DNA of 64,000 bases from Ampelomyces quisqualis (taxonomy: Eukaryota > Ascomycota > Dothideomycetes > Pleosporales > Phaeosphaeriaceae): positions 930,001 through 994,000 of the forward strand of contig JAGTXZ010000008.1 in assembly GCA_018398575.1 (NCBI GenBank), read 5' to 3'. Of this stretch, positions 10,906-22,226 are shown piece by piece. How positions within the stretch are numbered: position 1 is the stretch's first letter; the number at the start of each line of letters is the position of its first letter. Under the pieces are notes generated by a model that was given only the letters and a program-made list of their open reading frames with translations, had not been told where the DNA came from and did not search any database. The position numbers and the translations under genes are program-made.

Positions 10906-12778
10906 TCATGCTTTTTCCTTCTCTTTCTTCTTCTCCTTCTCCTTCTCCTTCTCCTTCTCCTTCTTGTCATGGTGGTGCTTGTCATGCTTGGTGTCCTTTT
11001 TCGCGGCAGCTTCAGCCATGAGCTGTTCGAATGCCATGAAGTCGCCCTCCTCTTCGGGGTCACGTTCAGCCTAGCTTGTATTAGTCCATGTCCGATGAAC
11101 AGAGTTGATCACGGATGTTACTTACCTTCTGGAACATCTCTCCAACCAAAACCAAAGCATGTGCTCTTTCCACGCGCTTCTCAAGCTTGACCTTCTTATC
11201 GTTCAAGACTGAATCGCAGACGTCGCGCAGGACACTCTGAATCTCAAACTTGCTTCCTCTCCAGGCAGCGGCGAGAATTTTGCCAGTGACCTTCTTCTCG
11301 TATTCTGCCTTCTTCTCGTCCGTCCATGCCTCGCCGCCTTGCTCTTCCAGCTTGGCCATTTCCTCCATAGTCAGCTGCGCGTCTATTGCAGCAGACATGG
11401 TGCTCCATGTGTCCTTGACTAATGTACCCTTGTCCTTGATACGGCTGAAGAAGCCTGAGATTCCCAGAAACTTCTGCGACTTGAGGAAAGAGGATGCCTT
11501 CATGAGATATGTCGCACCAATGGCGTGTAGGATTTCTAGACCAAACGACTCCATCTTGAGATTTTCAATCTCGAGGTGGATCTTCTCCTTGAAGGCGGCG
11601 GTAACGTCAGAAGCCTTGTCAGTTTCTGTCCATACAGAGATGCGGTCAATCAGTTTCTTGGAGAGGTTGGCAATGCGCTCTTCCCGAATCTTCTTGCGCT
11701 CGAGCTCGTATGCTGCGAGCTCTTCGCGTTGCTCCTTTGTCAAGCCAGCCTTCTTCTTCTGCTTCTCGCGCAACTCCTTCTCTGCGTCAGTCATGCCTGC
11801 AGCCTCCATGCGCGCATCCTCTTCAGACTTATCCATGATCGCAGCTCGTATGGGAAGACGACTCGGGCCCGCCGCAGAGGGTGGAGAGGTGGTGCTTGTG
11901 GCAGGGGCCGTCGTTGACTCGGCAGCTGGTTCAGCGTACGCTGGTGGTGGTGCGGCATATGCTGGTGATGCTGCATCTGCGGATGGTGGTTTTGCTCGCT
12001 CCGCTGCGGCCTCCGACTCCTTGGCTTTGGCAGCAGCACTCGGCGCTGTGGGATCGGTGGGATCGGTTGCGGGAACGGCGGCCGTGGTGCCGGTTGGCTC
12101 TCCAGCAGCGGTCTTCGAAGCCTCGGCTCTCTCGGCCTCTGCTGCTGCTGCCTCTTGTTCCTCCATTTCGCGCATGGAAATCTCCATGGTCTTGGTAAGG
12201 TCCTTCATCAGCGAGATTTCACCAATCCTGCACTTGTTAGCGTTACCGCTTGTTGTCCTGCTGTGCAGCATATACACTACAAGACACGACGTACCAGTCA
12301 ACAAAAGCCTCTCCACCAAAGATCATAGTGAAGAACTCGGAAGGATCCTCTGTTGCCTGGTCAGCGGTTTGCACCTCTGCAAGTCTGGCGTGAGTCTCTT
12401 ACCGAACCCGCTGCTCGGCATCGCCCCCTCTTTGCCATACTTGTCGTATGCGGCTCGCAGCTGGTCGTCGCTCAGTATTTGGTACGCTTCTCCAATCTGT
12501 CATAATGTCAGCCCCGCATCCAACCATGACACTGCCACGGCAAGCACAACGCCGGACTCATGGTCGGCGGGCCTACTTGTTGGAACTTTGCGTGTGCAGT
12601 CTCGTCGCCAGGGTTCTTGTCTGCGCATCCATGAGCTTTCCGAAGAATATCATGACTGTCGGCGCGATTTACCGGGATGCAGCTTGATGGCGAGTTTGCG
12701 GTATGCTTTCTTGATCTCCAGCTCTGTTGCGGTGGGCGGCACGCCAAGGGCGTCGTAGTATGCTGTTTCTATGACCAT
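10906..12778 (-). CDS. DnaJ (Hsp40) protein of the CAJ1/DJP1 type with DnaJ-X domain
   Basis: Six exons: 12778-12673, 12620-12577, 12496-12403, 12349-12295, 12227-11126 and 11070-10906, giving 521 aa. The J domain opens with TAYYDALGVPPTATELEIKKAYRK; its HPD tripeptide is made only by splicing (CAT CCC G | AC AAG). A Gly-poor linker leads to EDPSEFFTMIFGGEAFVDWIGEISLMKD, typical of Caj1/Djp1. Next come a long Ala/Pro/Glu linker and the DnaJ-X region (SFGLEILHAIGATYLMKA, SKFEIQSVLRDVCDSVL). These proteins stimulate Hsp70; yeast Djp1 aids peroxisomal and mitochondrial protein delivery and Caj1 sits at the plasma membrane. Which role applies here is not known. The C-terminus is a (KE)n/Lys tail from a CTT/CTC microsatellite (about 10915-10970), probably variable in length. 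Confidence 0.93.
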
Positions 12779-13347
12779 GTTTGCAGCTCTAACAGATACG
12801 AGGCTATGGGGTGGGATGTGCAGAGATGTTATGTGGTGTTGGGCGCGCGTCGAGGCTGCCCGCCGAAATTCCCTGCGCCGCACTTTCAGCCACAGTCGAC
12901 GTCACCACGCTAATGCCGTTCCAAGACGGGATGCGTTCCGACTGAACCGCAGTTCGCGTGGCATTGTCTACAAACCCATAAGATGCATGCTTTCACCGGT
13001 ACATGAACGCGTACCGCATATGACTTCTCATTCATTTATATGCTAGATAAGAGAGCTCGGGTCTATCGACACCCTCCGAGTCGGCGTATAACTCTCCAAC
13101 TCTCGCGGTCAGATGAATTGTGCCCGAAACCCAAGACCACCTGTCGCCGTGCATGCATACGCCTTGCCAGAAATCGATCCCATGATCGTGATCCAGTAGT
13201 CATGTACTTTTAATCCATCCAGGGAGTAAATTATGAAAGCAGTCTAAATGCAGTAGTGCGCGCGAAGCTTGGTAGAGCGAGACAGAGCATACTGGGCTCC
13301 GTCACGACATGGCTCGTTGCTGATAAGCTGTTTCTGCCCGTCGTCCT
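12779..13347. other. Intergenic: J-protein promoter and eIF4E 3' region
   Basis: About 570 bp between two minus-strand genes. It should hold the promoter and 5' UTR of the J-protein gene near 12779 and the 3' UTR of eIF4E near 13347. Frames here have no family match and no specific site was recognised. Confidence 0.45.
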
Positions 13348-14228
13348 TTAGACAGTGAACTTGGCCTTCGCACGGGTGCTACCAGCGTGGGCAGCATCGG
13401 TGTGGCCGGAGAACTCGACGGCCTCGTTCTCCTTGAGCTGCAGCGACTGCTTGAGCCGGTTGCCGATCTTGAGGAGAGCCTCCTTGCCCTGCTCGGTAGT
13501 GCGGGCCTTGCCCTGGTCGCCCTGGATGGCACGTCCAACTGTTCGTGTCCACAGACCGATGCGGTAGAAGCCTTTCCTGACGTTGACGACCACGCCCATG
13601 ACCTCGTTGTCCTCCTCGTCCTCGAGATTCTCGCCGATGGCCGCGAGCATGACATGGAGCCACAGGGCATCGATGTTGATGGCCTTCTTGTCCTTGAACT
13701 GGTATGCCCACTTGCCGCCGTGCTTGTTCTGCGAGTCTTCCCATTCGGGGCGTACGCCCTTCTTGAAGAGATGGTAGTCGGACTTGAGTGCCAGGTCCGA
13801 GGTAGGGGTGATGTTGTTCTGCGGGCCGGTCAGCCAGAGGCCAAGCGCGCACTGCCATGGTTACTCACGTAGATGCCCCAGAACTCCTCGACTGAATCGA
13901 ACGAGATGACCTCCTTGAGGAGCTCTGCCCAGTTGTCGCCCTAGCAACATCAGCTCATCCGCGCCTGGCGCTGTGAACGTGAATGGGAAGGGACACATAC
14001 CTTGCCGCTCGGTGGCTTGGTGAACCATAGCGTCCATGTGTTCATGAGCGGGTGCTTGACATTGAAGTTCTCCGGGTCGTGGAAGACGGTGCGAAGTCCG
14101 CCCTCGGCAGCATTGGGTTCCGAAGACGACTTCTCGTTGCTGTCGGCCGAGCCCTCGGTGGGCGAGATGGGGATGGTGTCCAGGGGGACCTGCTGGTTGG
14201 GATTCGGTGCAGTTGCGACGTCGGCCAT
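13348..14228 (-). CDS. eIF4E: Translation initiation factor eIF4E (mRNA cap-binding protein)
   Basis: Three exons: 14228-14001, 13940-13869 and 13818-13348, all in phase 0, giving 256 aa. An N-terminal Ser/Pro-rich extension (about 50 residues) precedes the core: FNVKHPLMNTWTLWFTKPP, DNWAELLKEVISFDSVEEFWGIY, GGKWAYQFKD, LWLHVMLAAIGENLED and GFYRIGLWTRT. The Trp residues in NTWTLWF and GGKW correspond to the two that stack on m7G, and the Trp in LWTR to the one that contacts the methyl group (family knowledge). The protein binds the mRNA 5' cap in the cytoplasm and recruits eIF4G. The middle exon is only 72 nt. Start is the first ATG (MADVATAPN); the upstream sequence is CT-rich, usual for a highly expressed gene. 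Confidence 0.96.
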
Positions 14229-14724
14229 GGTGTGCATGTGGGAATGGGCTGTGTAGAAGATGGAGGGGTGCTGTTGATGGCCAGGTTGAGGCGCGGGTGG
14301 GCGTGTACAAGAACAGTGGTGGTGGAGGCAAGGTAAAGGTGGGGCGGTCGAAGTCGCGCCGGGCGAGTTCTGTGGCGGCTGCAGTCGCGGGACGGGTGTT
14401 GCCTGATTGTTGGTCTGGATAGGAAGGACCGTGTGGGTGGTGGTGGTTGTCGCAAGCGGGCGGGTGTCTGCCTTCTCCAACATGAAGCGAGAAAATGGAA
14501 GTGGAGTGCTTCGAGGGACGCTTTGCGCTAGAGCCCGATTGGCCGCCTCCGCGCCGCGTCTCCTGACGAGTGCGCATCACTTGGATTATGCACTGGTAGA
14601 CAACAGTTGCTGGCATTATGAATGATTATATTAGAATCGTGCTAAATACATACCTGAGCTGCAAGAACGAAGGCGCCACCAATGATGATACATACATATA
14701 GACAAACGTTGATAAAGCCCCTCC
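14229..14724. promoter_or_regulatory. eIF4E upstream region
   Basis: About 500 bp between two minus-strand genes, with pyrimidine-rich tracts on the coding strand, likely promoter and 5' UTR of eIF4E plus the 3' UTR of the squalene synthase gene. Overlapping frames here are Pro/Thr/His-rich noise from CCA/CAC repeats. Confidence 0.45.
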
Positions 14725-16351
14725 CTAGAGCTCGCTGTGAGCCGGGACTGCCTCTACGACCTTGGTGACTTCCGCGACCTTTGTCGCCGAAGAGGCACCC
14801 CAGCCAAGGAGCTCACCGAGCTGCTCCTTGAATTGGTAGTAGGCAATGTCGAAGCGAGCACCGGCCATCCAGGCAATGAAGAGCTGGTACATGGTTAGCA
14901 TCGCAGACATGGCCTGCAGGTCGAGAACGTACCATGAAGAATGTAATAACGCCAACCGTCAGCACCACCGCTGTGATCATGTAGATCATGTCCCACTGGG
15001 CCTCCTCGTCTTCCTTCCTCTTCCTCTCGGCTTGCTCCACGCTGACGGGTGATGACGTGTCAACAGGAGGCTTCTGCGATGGGAAGATGGACTCGATGAA
15101 TTGCTCTATCTTGACGGGGATTAGCTGTGGCCCTCAAAAGACGTGCTTTCATACGTACCCGTGCTAGTGTTATGCTCATCTTCAAGAAGTTGGGGTCGTG
15201 TGGGTTGTTCTTCTGATGGATCTTCCGCGAGTACTTCTTGAACACCTCGCAGACCAGCTGGAGATTTTGTGTCGAGTCAATCATCAGCTGGCATGCCTCA
15301 CCCTTGGTGATCTTCACATTCTTCTCGAAAATGGCGTAATTTTGAAAACAGGTTTCGAGCGTAGCAATGGCCATGGACTGCGGAATTGCGCAGAAGTTGA
15401 AGACACTCTGCTCTCGGAGGCCAGCGAGGTAGTACAGGCAGTCGTCCGCTCGGCTCAAAGCAGTGAGAATCATCTCCGAGCTCGCATTCAGGGCTTTCTC
15501 CTTGTTCTCTGGCTTGAAGAGGTCTTCAAAGTCGTCAACGTGCTTGGACCAGATCTCGCGTGGCCAGAAGCGTCGTCCGTCGTCCAAATCTTCCTTGATG
15601 TCGCGAGTGATGTTGACTTGCTGGAGGAACTGGCCCATGGACTCCATGAGCTCTGGCTTCTTCAGCAGCGCCTCGTTGGCCAAGCCGGCCTCGACGAAAA
15701 GGCGCGTCAAGCCCTCTCCAACAAGTCCTGCGACGTAATGGCAGTAGAGCTCGTAGTCCTTGATCGTGTTGACTCCGTTCTTGTTGTGCTCCGCGTTGTT
15801 GGCATAGTCTGCCATGCCATGGCCCATGCGCTTGGTTATGTCCTTGATGATCTGCCTGTACGCGGGCTTGATCTGCTTGAACTCCTCAATCACAACGTTG
15901 AACTCGACGAGGAGCTGTCGGTCCTTCTCATTCGGACCATTGTCGTTGAAGTTCCATCCGTCCTTCTCCAAGAGGCTGTGGAAGTCGCGCAGAATTGGCT
16001 CCTTCTGCTCCAACGGTATTGTCATGTCATCCTCCACGGTGTCGAGGCCGCGCAGGATCAGGTAGAAGAGCGCGACGGGGACAAGCAGCTCTGGGTGCAG
16101 CTCGAGAATGACAGCCGCGAAACTGCGGCTCGTCTGCGTGAGGAAGTAGAAGCATCGCTTGAGGTTCTCCGTCTCTGTCGTTTCGTTGCGCTCGTGGACG
16201 GGGTTGTGCCAGACTTTCCTGTGCTGAGCATTAGTGGAACGACCTCTCTAGGCGTCGTTGCTGGACGGCAGCATTGGCCATACCACTGAATCATGGAGCG
16301 CAGTTCGGACGGGTGGAAGGCATAGTATACCATGCTCCTGGCGCTCGGCAT
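14725..16351 (-). CDS. ERG9: Squalene synthase (farnesyl-diphosphate farnesyltransferase)
   Basis: Four exons: 16351-16284, 16218-15159, 15109-14933 and 14883-14725, giving 487 aa. It joins two farnesyl diphosphates into squalene, the first committed step of ergosterol synthesis, at the ER membrane. Visible motifs: YYAFHPSELRSMIQWKVWHNPVHERNE start; LRGLDTVEDDM (first Asp-rich site, DxxxD); YCHYVAGLVGEGLTRLF; QQVNITRDIKEDLDDGRRFWP (second Asp-rich site); and a C-terminal hydrophobic anchor MIYMITAVVLTVGVITFFM in the third exon, with a further hydrophobic stretch in exon 4. The ATG at 16351 aligns in length with other fungal proteins. The acceptor of exon 3 is CAAG, less common than YAG. Exon 4 adds a hydrophilic tail (AHSEL). 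Confidence 0.96.
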
Positions 16352-17092
16352 GGTGGGCACAGGTAAGGAGTCGCGTGAAGCAACAATGGCACGTGAGAGG
16401 TGAAGCAGTCTGCGGCATGGACAGCAGAGGCACCGGGTTATCTCCAGGCAAATCGAGCAGCCGAAAGTTCAGGACCCTCGCGCACGGTTGCCGGTACCAA
16501 ATCTCCCGCATTTCCACCCGTCTCCTTTCAACAACACGGATGACCGCATGCAGCATCGTTGCCTCTGGCTGGCATCCCTGTTGGCCAAAAGCCGTGTGCC
16601 CTTGCACATAGTGCTTGTCTTGAATCGCAACAACATATGGCACGTCAACCCACCAGCAATCTACCCCCGTCCACGTATGTTGATCAGTACTATATGCATC
16701 AATGCTATCGATGCCGTAAGCACAGCCGATCTCCGTGGTTCATATTTCTCTCGAAGGGAGAACGGGCTACGATCAAGCGCGAGGGATCCAAGTTAGGGAC
16801 TGCTTTTGCAGCTCAGGAACAACATACGAACAACACGAAAAGAAGGTTGGCACAGAGTGTGAACGAATGACCTAGATTTTTTGAACTAAACTAGCCAGAC
16901 CACCTTCTCAACAGCCTGATGGTCTTGGTTGGTCAAAGGTAGAATGAAATAAATGCAACGCTATGCTGTTAAACTAGCCATCACAGTCAGCTCCAACCCA
17001 ATCGCAAATGGACAGGAAAACTCACTGCTCAACACCTTTGCCTACACTTTTCCAACTTGATGTGCCCATGTTCAAGGTTAGTCGACAATTAC
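16352..17092. other. Intergenic: ERG9 promoter, nothing coding seen
   Basis: About 740 bp between the squalene synthase start and the end of the WSC-protein gene. The frames present have no domain or biased composition. It presumably holds the ERG9 promoter; I could not identify a sterol-response site with confidence. Confidence 0.4.
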
Positions 17093-18594
17093 TCACCACA
17101 CATTCAGTCGGCCGAGCCACCTCTTCACGGCTGGATTCGTCGGATATCCCTTCCCATCCGCCTTACCACCAGGCTGCTTGTTTGCTTTGTGTTGGCCGTT
17201 GCTTGGCTTCACTTGATGCTCACCTGGTCGCTTGACGTTGGTGGGATATCCGCCGTTTCCTGGCTTCGGCTTCGGCTTCGGCTTCTGACCATTAGGCTTA
17301 TAACCCGGAGGTTTACCAGCTGGCGGCTTGCCGACAGGAGGTTTTCCTGCAGGAGGTTTTCCGGCAGGGGGCTTTCCGGCAGGGGGCTTTCCGGCAGGAG
17401 GTTTTCCACCAGGGGGCTTGCCGGCAGGAGGTTTTCCACCAGGAGGTTTTCCACCAGGAGGTTTTCCACCAGGAGGCTTTCCATTGTTGTATCCATACTT
17501 GGAATCCGGAGGGAAGTAGGGCTCGTCCACGCCGTCTCCGGCCCACTGCGGTGGGTGTTGGGGCCTAGGTCCTCGGCCAGGGGGGTTCGGTCGGGGCTTT
17601 GGTTTCTATGCGACCGTCAGTGGCCATAGCAGGATACGTTACAGCGCGTCGTTAGTATGATCCTGGGGTTAGTGATGGTTGGAGTGGCTATGGCAGGCTC
17701 GTAGTTTGGGGGGAAGTCTCCAGCTGAATGTTTAATGGTTCATGTTCTATTGTGGAAAGCTTTCTGTTGGTCGACCCTTGATGTGTGGTGTGGTGATCGC
17801 AGATTGTCGCCAGGAGTCTGGCGCCATCGTAGCGATAAAAGAGGCTTATGAGGTTAGCGATGGATTGGAAGGGGTGGGAGAGTAACTAACCATTTCTTTA
17901 CTTTGGAGCTGTAATATGGTGGTTTGGTGCAATATCATCCAGTGGTTTGGTGCAATATCATCCAGTAGCCACAACCGATCGAGGTCCGGTGTCGCTGTTG
18001 CCGTAGACTCTTGCCGTGCCGTGCCGTAGCCATCTCAACCTCACAGAGTATCTTTTATGCTGGGCCGAAGCGCAGACGATACGGTACTTTACCCCAGGAT
18101 CACATCACGAAGAAATGCAGAGCCAGACTGCGCAACCAATCGAAAAGAATGGGTGAACTTACCGGCTTCCAGGACTCGTTTTGCCAGAGGTCTATGCGGT
18201 TTGCGCCACCACATCGCTCTGTACTGTCTCCGTTGCAGGTCTTGTCACACTGTCCTTCGGGCCTCAGGGCGTTGCTGCCGTCCACACCTCCCCATTGGAA
18301 TTTGTTACCACAGCGGCAGTCTCGGCCAAACTCTAGACCGAAGTACTTGTAAGGCGCATTGGGTGCGGCCTCACTCTTCGTCGTACAGAATCTGTCGAAT
18401 CGATCAGCATTTGTTGTCCATCGGTCAGGAGGGGGATGATATTATGCTCACGCTTTGCACTTTTCTTGTGTGAGGTTCGCGGTACGATTAGTCCAAGGAC
18501 CATCGAGCAGACGCGTGTCATCGGGCTGGCCTGGCCTGTCAACGTCCTGGTAACAACCTTTGTACTTGTTGTTAGGGAAATCCGTGGTGGGGTT
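17093..18594 (-). CDS. WSC-domain protein with a C-terminal KPPxG repeat (5' end unresolved)
   Basis: Three exons are clear: 18594-18452, 18391-18163 and 17605-17093. The first two encode a WSC domain: YKGCYQDVDRPGQPDDTRLLDG, CKAFCTTK, YFGLEFGRDCRCGNKFQWGG, CDKTCNGDSTERCGGANRIDLW. The cysteine spacing is typical of this carbohydrate-binding domain of fungal wall sensors and secreted wall proteins. The last exon is Pro/Lys-rich, with 12 units of GKPP(G/A/V) and a basic tail. The 555-bp intron between exons B and C is long for this locus and may hide an exon. The 5' end is not found: directly upstream in the same frame lies a hydrophobic run (LLQQLIIVIILLPSSLLTT) that would make a signal peptide or anchor, but a TAG separates it from the WSC exon. 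The TGA at the 3' end overlaps a good donor (GTGAGTAATT), so another 3' exon is possible. Confidence 0.7.
17303..17482 (-). repeat. 15-bp coding minisatellite, 12 units of GKPP(G/A/V)
   Basis: Twelve uninterrupted 5-residue units in the last exon of the WSC protein. Unit identity varies only at the fifth residue (Gly, Ala, one Val), showing expansion by unit duplication. Length polymorphism between strains is likely. Confidence 0.9.
17920..17965 (+). repeat. 23-bp tandem duplication in an intron
   Basis: Two identical adjacent copies of a 23-bp unit starting TGGTTTGGTGCAATATCATC, inside the long intron of the WSC-protein gene. A simple recent duplication. Confidence 0.85.
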
Positions 18595-19820
18595 CTAATT
18601 CGTCGTCAGCAGACTGCTCGGGAGCAGTATAATGACAATGATCAGTTGCTGCAAAAGTCTGGCTCTGCATAAGAAAAAAAATCATGAGCTGTGGGGTCAG
18701 TTTCTACGGTCAAGAGTCTACGAGGTTAATATACAGGTCACGGGTGCGGGAAGAGAAAGAATTGGCAAAGGCATCGTCAGATCGTAAAGAGCGACTGAAG
18801 ATGTGCGGTGATGCTCGGAGAAGGTCTACGATGCTCTAGCCGGCTTTATAGTCCTGAGGAGATGTTCGGGGTTTGCCGGTTTTGGGACGAAAGGGTCAAA
18901 ATGGAATGAAACTTGACGCGATGTGGTAGGCTGTAGCGAGGGAGCGAATGCTATTGTCGAAGCATGCGGAATGTGCAAACGACCAGCAGATATCTCAGTG
19001 CCAAGCGGCACCTTGCATCCAGTCACGGATTTCTAGAATGAAAAATGTTACTTTCATTATAAGATGGCATGTATCGAAATGTCTTTACAGATGTTGCTCA
19101 CACATATCATCATGGCCATGACTAAAGTCGCATGCCTCTTGAATAAAGTCTCCCCGCGGTTCACAGAAGTGGAATATCCTCTCGTCAGTAACAAAATTTT
19201 TGCTCATACTGTAATTTTGGGCTCGTTCGAGGCACGCAGACAGTACATTCTCGGTTCTCTTGCTCGGGTTCCGAAGCGAGGTTGTTCCACACTCCGCTTT
19301 ACGATCCAAGGACTGTCACGTTGCGGAGAAAGGCTTAGGTCATATTGGTCGAGACATCACACACTGAGTGCGCTACGCTCATCGGCAGCGGCTTGACTTC
19401 GTGTCCAGAGTGATGCGAGCTCGTATAGGGCTTGAATACATATTCCATCAGAAAGTGAAGGAGAGTTGAGATATTTCATGCTTAAAGTTACGCGATAGGA
19501 GAGAGGCAGAACTAAATATGGGTGTACAAGTATTCGCATTAACCTCCTACTCAATCGAGCATCTTTGTAGATGCCTATGTGGATGATAGCAAAGGCACAT
19601 GACAATGCAAAAATCTCTGTTCTGAATGGATCTGCACGGCATGGGCCTTTGGTGTATTTCAATGTGTAGCGTTAAATACCTAATATGCCCAAGTAGCATA
19701 ATATACTTTTGCTGCGACACAATGAGACAGCCTGGAGTGACTAGACTTTCAATCGCGCCACAATAACTGCGGCTGTAAGGTATATTCCCTATTTTCAATG
19801 AGCCACGGCCCCTATTTAAT
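18595..19820. other. Region upstream of the WSC exons; 5' exon expected but not resolved
   Basis: The WSC gene's start and promoter should lie in the first few hundred bases. Several short ATG frames are present, including one reading MPLPILSLPAPVTCILTS near 18730-18785, but none splices cleanly into the WSC exon. The rest (about 19030-19820) has no supported gene; it holds the 3' region of the MFS gene. Confidence 0.35.
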
Positions 19821-21536
19821 TCACAGCAATCTTACCGCAGACACAAAATACGGCAATCCCAGGCCAATCCCACTCAGTTTGATAGCATGTACCCAAAGCA
19901 CAGTCATCAATGGAGCACCTACCAATGAACCCAGCGTCTTGGTCAACATGACGATGCTAAAGTCTCGAATGGCAGAATCGGCTTGCGCGATCAAAGGTGA
20001 TCTGACGAGAGACATTGTGAACACTGGCAAGGCTGAGCCAAGAGCATAAACGATGAGTGCTGGTGACTGTCAACTTTTGCGTTGATACCGCACTTTACTA
20101 CTTGGCTTACCTGCGAGTAGCATCCAAAACTTGAAGGCTAACGCCACGCATAATACACCAACCACTGAGACTAGTATACTTATCTCCGCGCCCAAGTAAT
20201 TGAGTCTGGTTTCGGAACCGTGCACTGCTTCTGATGCTATTGACGACCTGATCATTCGCGGAACAATTACAGCAAGCAGTGTGAAGTTGACGATAGCTTT
20301 TGCTGAGAGCATATACCCCGCTTGTGCGAAGGTCCATTCGTAGCGCTTGGAGATATACTGGGTGAGAAGCTTCGTATCCGAGCTTGCTAGGGCCGTGAGG
20401 AAGAAGGAGAAGAGAAGGGTTTGGAAGTTTGGCCGGTCGGTCATCGATCCAAGTAACTTTCGGACTGATTGTACGACGCTTTGAAGAAAAGTGCGGTGAG
20501 ATTCAAATGCAGTGGAGCAATGACTGGTATTCATGTCTTGGCTTTCAAGGAGAGGCCCGGATTGTTCCGCGTGTGCACCTCCATAGTCGCTGGAAGCAAT
20601 TGCATTCACACGAGGACTTACAATGCCGGGCAGAAGTGTTATTGTTGGTATTGCACAAGCAATGAGGAAGATATTAATCCAGAACGGAAGCCACAAGTTT
20701 GTGCTCATCGTGAAAGACGCAAGTGTGGGTCCGAGGAAAGAAACAACATAAGATGTAGAGCTTATATACGAAAAGTATGATGCTCTACAGGCACTAGTCA
20801 GTTTGAAACGCTACATGTCAATGCCCTTCGCGCAACTCACCGTTCCACATATTCGTTTGCCAGTGCTAAAGTCAGTGTGAAGATCGTAGACTGAAATACA
20901 CATTCGCCACCAAGTACTGCAAGGAATGGTCCAGCGATGATTGCATTTGTCTGTAGAAGGTGACTGTAGTAACCTGGCGTAGTTTTAGCACCACGTTCAC
21001 AATAATACCTGAAATGACAGCCAAAGTCGTACCAACAACAATTGCCCAGACACTCATACCCATCCTTGGTACCAGATTCCACAGAAGAACCACTTTGACA
21101 CCATATTTCTCAGCCACGAAACTGAACGGTATGGTGACCAGGAAGTCTAGCGTGCGTTAACATCCAAATCGAGTCCTGGTACCTGGCCGTGCTACATACC
21201 GCATACAACAAGTGTCGTTTCCATGATACCTTGCAGCCAAGCTAGCTTCTTCTGCACTTCATCGATCTTACATAGCTTCTCTGGGATAGAGCCATCAGGT
21301 AGAATTGAAGATGGATCCTGAAGCTCGTAATATTCCTGGCATAGACGCAACTCGATCACTCGATTCAGAGGCAGTGAATAGAGTACTGCAGACAGGTGGA
21401 CAAGTACAAGCAGAAGGAGTAACGGCCAGATTCGATGCTTCATGCGGGGAGGTGACTTTACCGGAGATTGCATGGTGGAATCGGCGAGCGTGACAGTTCG
21501 TGTGAGCAGTGGTTGCGCGGCACCATCATCGGACAT
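19821..21536 (-). CDS. Major facilitator superfamily transporter
   Basis: Five exons: 21536-21200, 21146-20995, 20950-20841, 20784-20111 and 20059-19821, giving 503 aa. Start MSDDGAAQPLLTRTVTLADS is a cytoplasmic head. TM1 is IWPLLLLLVLVHLSAVLYSLP, then a long outer loop with Cys (LCQEYYELQ...LCKIDEVQKKLAWLQG). The loop after TM2 reads FSFVAEKYGVK, the MFS signature region. Later hydrophobic segments include IIAGPFLAVLGGECVFQSTIF, YVVSFLGPTL, LWLPFWINIFLIACAIPTI, and in the C half AEISILVSVVGVLCVALAFKFWMLLA and FVVSAV-like ends. The substrate cannot be named. The third intron is only 44 bp with a GTGGTG donor. The stop at 19821 lies just after a possible GTAAGA donor, so a short extra exon cannot be excluded. 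Confidence 0.85.
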
Positions 21537-22226
21537 TGAGAATGTGCAAAACTCCTTTCAGAAAATATACAACATAGCAGAACATAGTTTTCGGCAGACA
21601 CGAGCTGCAGTGTGGTTGTTTGATAAGCGTTCCCACCCTGGCATGGTGAAGATAAGACACACGTGATTCAGATAAGACACTTGGCTCTGCCCCCTTCCCC
21701 ACCTCATCAACCTCAGGACAGGAACACTAACGTTCCAAATTCCACCATGTCTCAGCAAAAAAATTCGCAGGACTCACAAGCAACTACGAATGACTCGCAA
21801 CATCCAAACGTCAATCTCCATGCCATTTCTCATCTCGGCACCACTCCATTTCAGATCTCGATCAAGAACCCAGCCTCTCCTTGTATCCGCCAACGCACAC
21901 AACGCTATCGAACCTTGATTGCATCCATCCAACCCCCCCTTTCCGCCTAATGAAACCACTAACATTCCAGTTGGCAGCGTTCATCCTGTTTGGCAAAGTA
22001 GCTTTCGGCCTTGATGTAATTGCGCGGCGAAATGTCCGTCTCTCTCCATGATTTGCTCCGGACCAGCCGAGCTGCGCAACGCCACGATGACATTAGACGG
22101 CGACGGCGACGTCCTTCGGCTCGGCTCGTACAATATGTGCGGCTGATAGGAGGGTAACGCGTGTACACATCTTTCAACCCTGGGGGTTCGGGATCCCACC
22201 TAGCATAATCGGCGAGGTCTTGTCCA
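21537..22226. other. Intergenic, no gene supported
   Basis: Upstream of the MFS gene and downstream of the small membrane-protein gene. A plus-strand frame of 95 codons (21663-21950; MIQIRHLALPPSPP...) has Pro/Ser/Gln bias but no family or partner exon, so I do not call it. Confidence 0.4.

Noticed and set aside
11250..12758. 502-codon plus-strand frame
   Set aside because: Antisense shadow of the J-protein gene; no domain, and the sense strand has a complete conserved gene.
15198..16289. 363-codon plus-strand frame
   Set aside because: Antisense shadow of squalene synthase.
22155..22205. tRNA-like B-box (GGTTCGGGATCC near 22181-22196)
   Set aside because: No matching T-arm stem, anticodon arm or acceptor stem could be formed.
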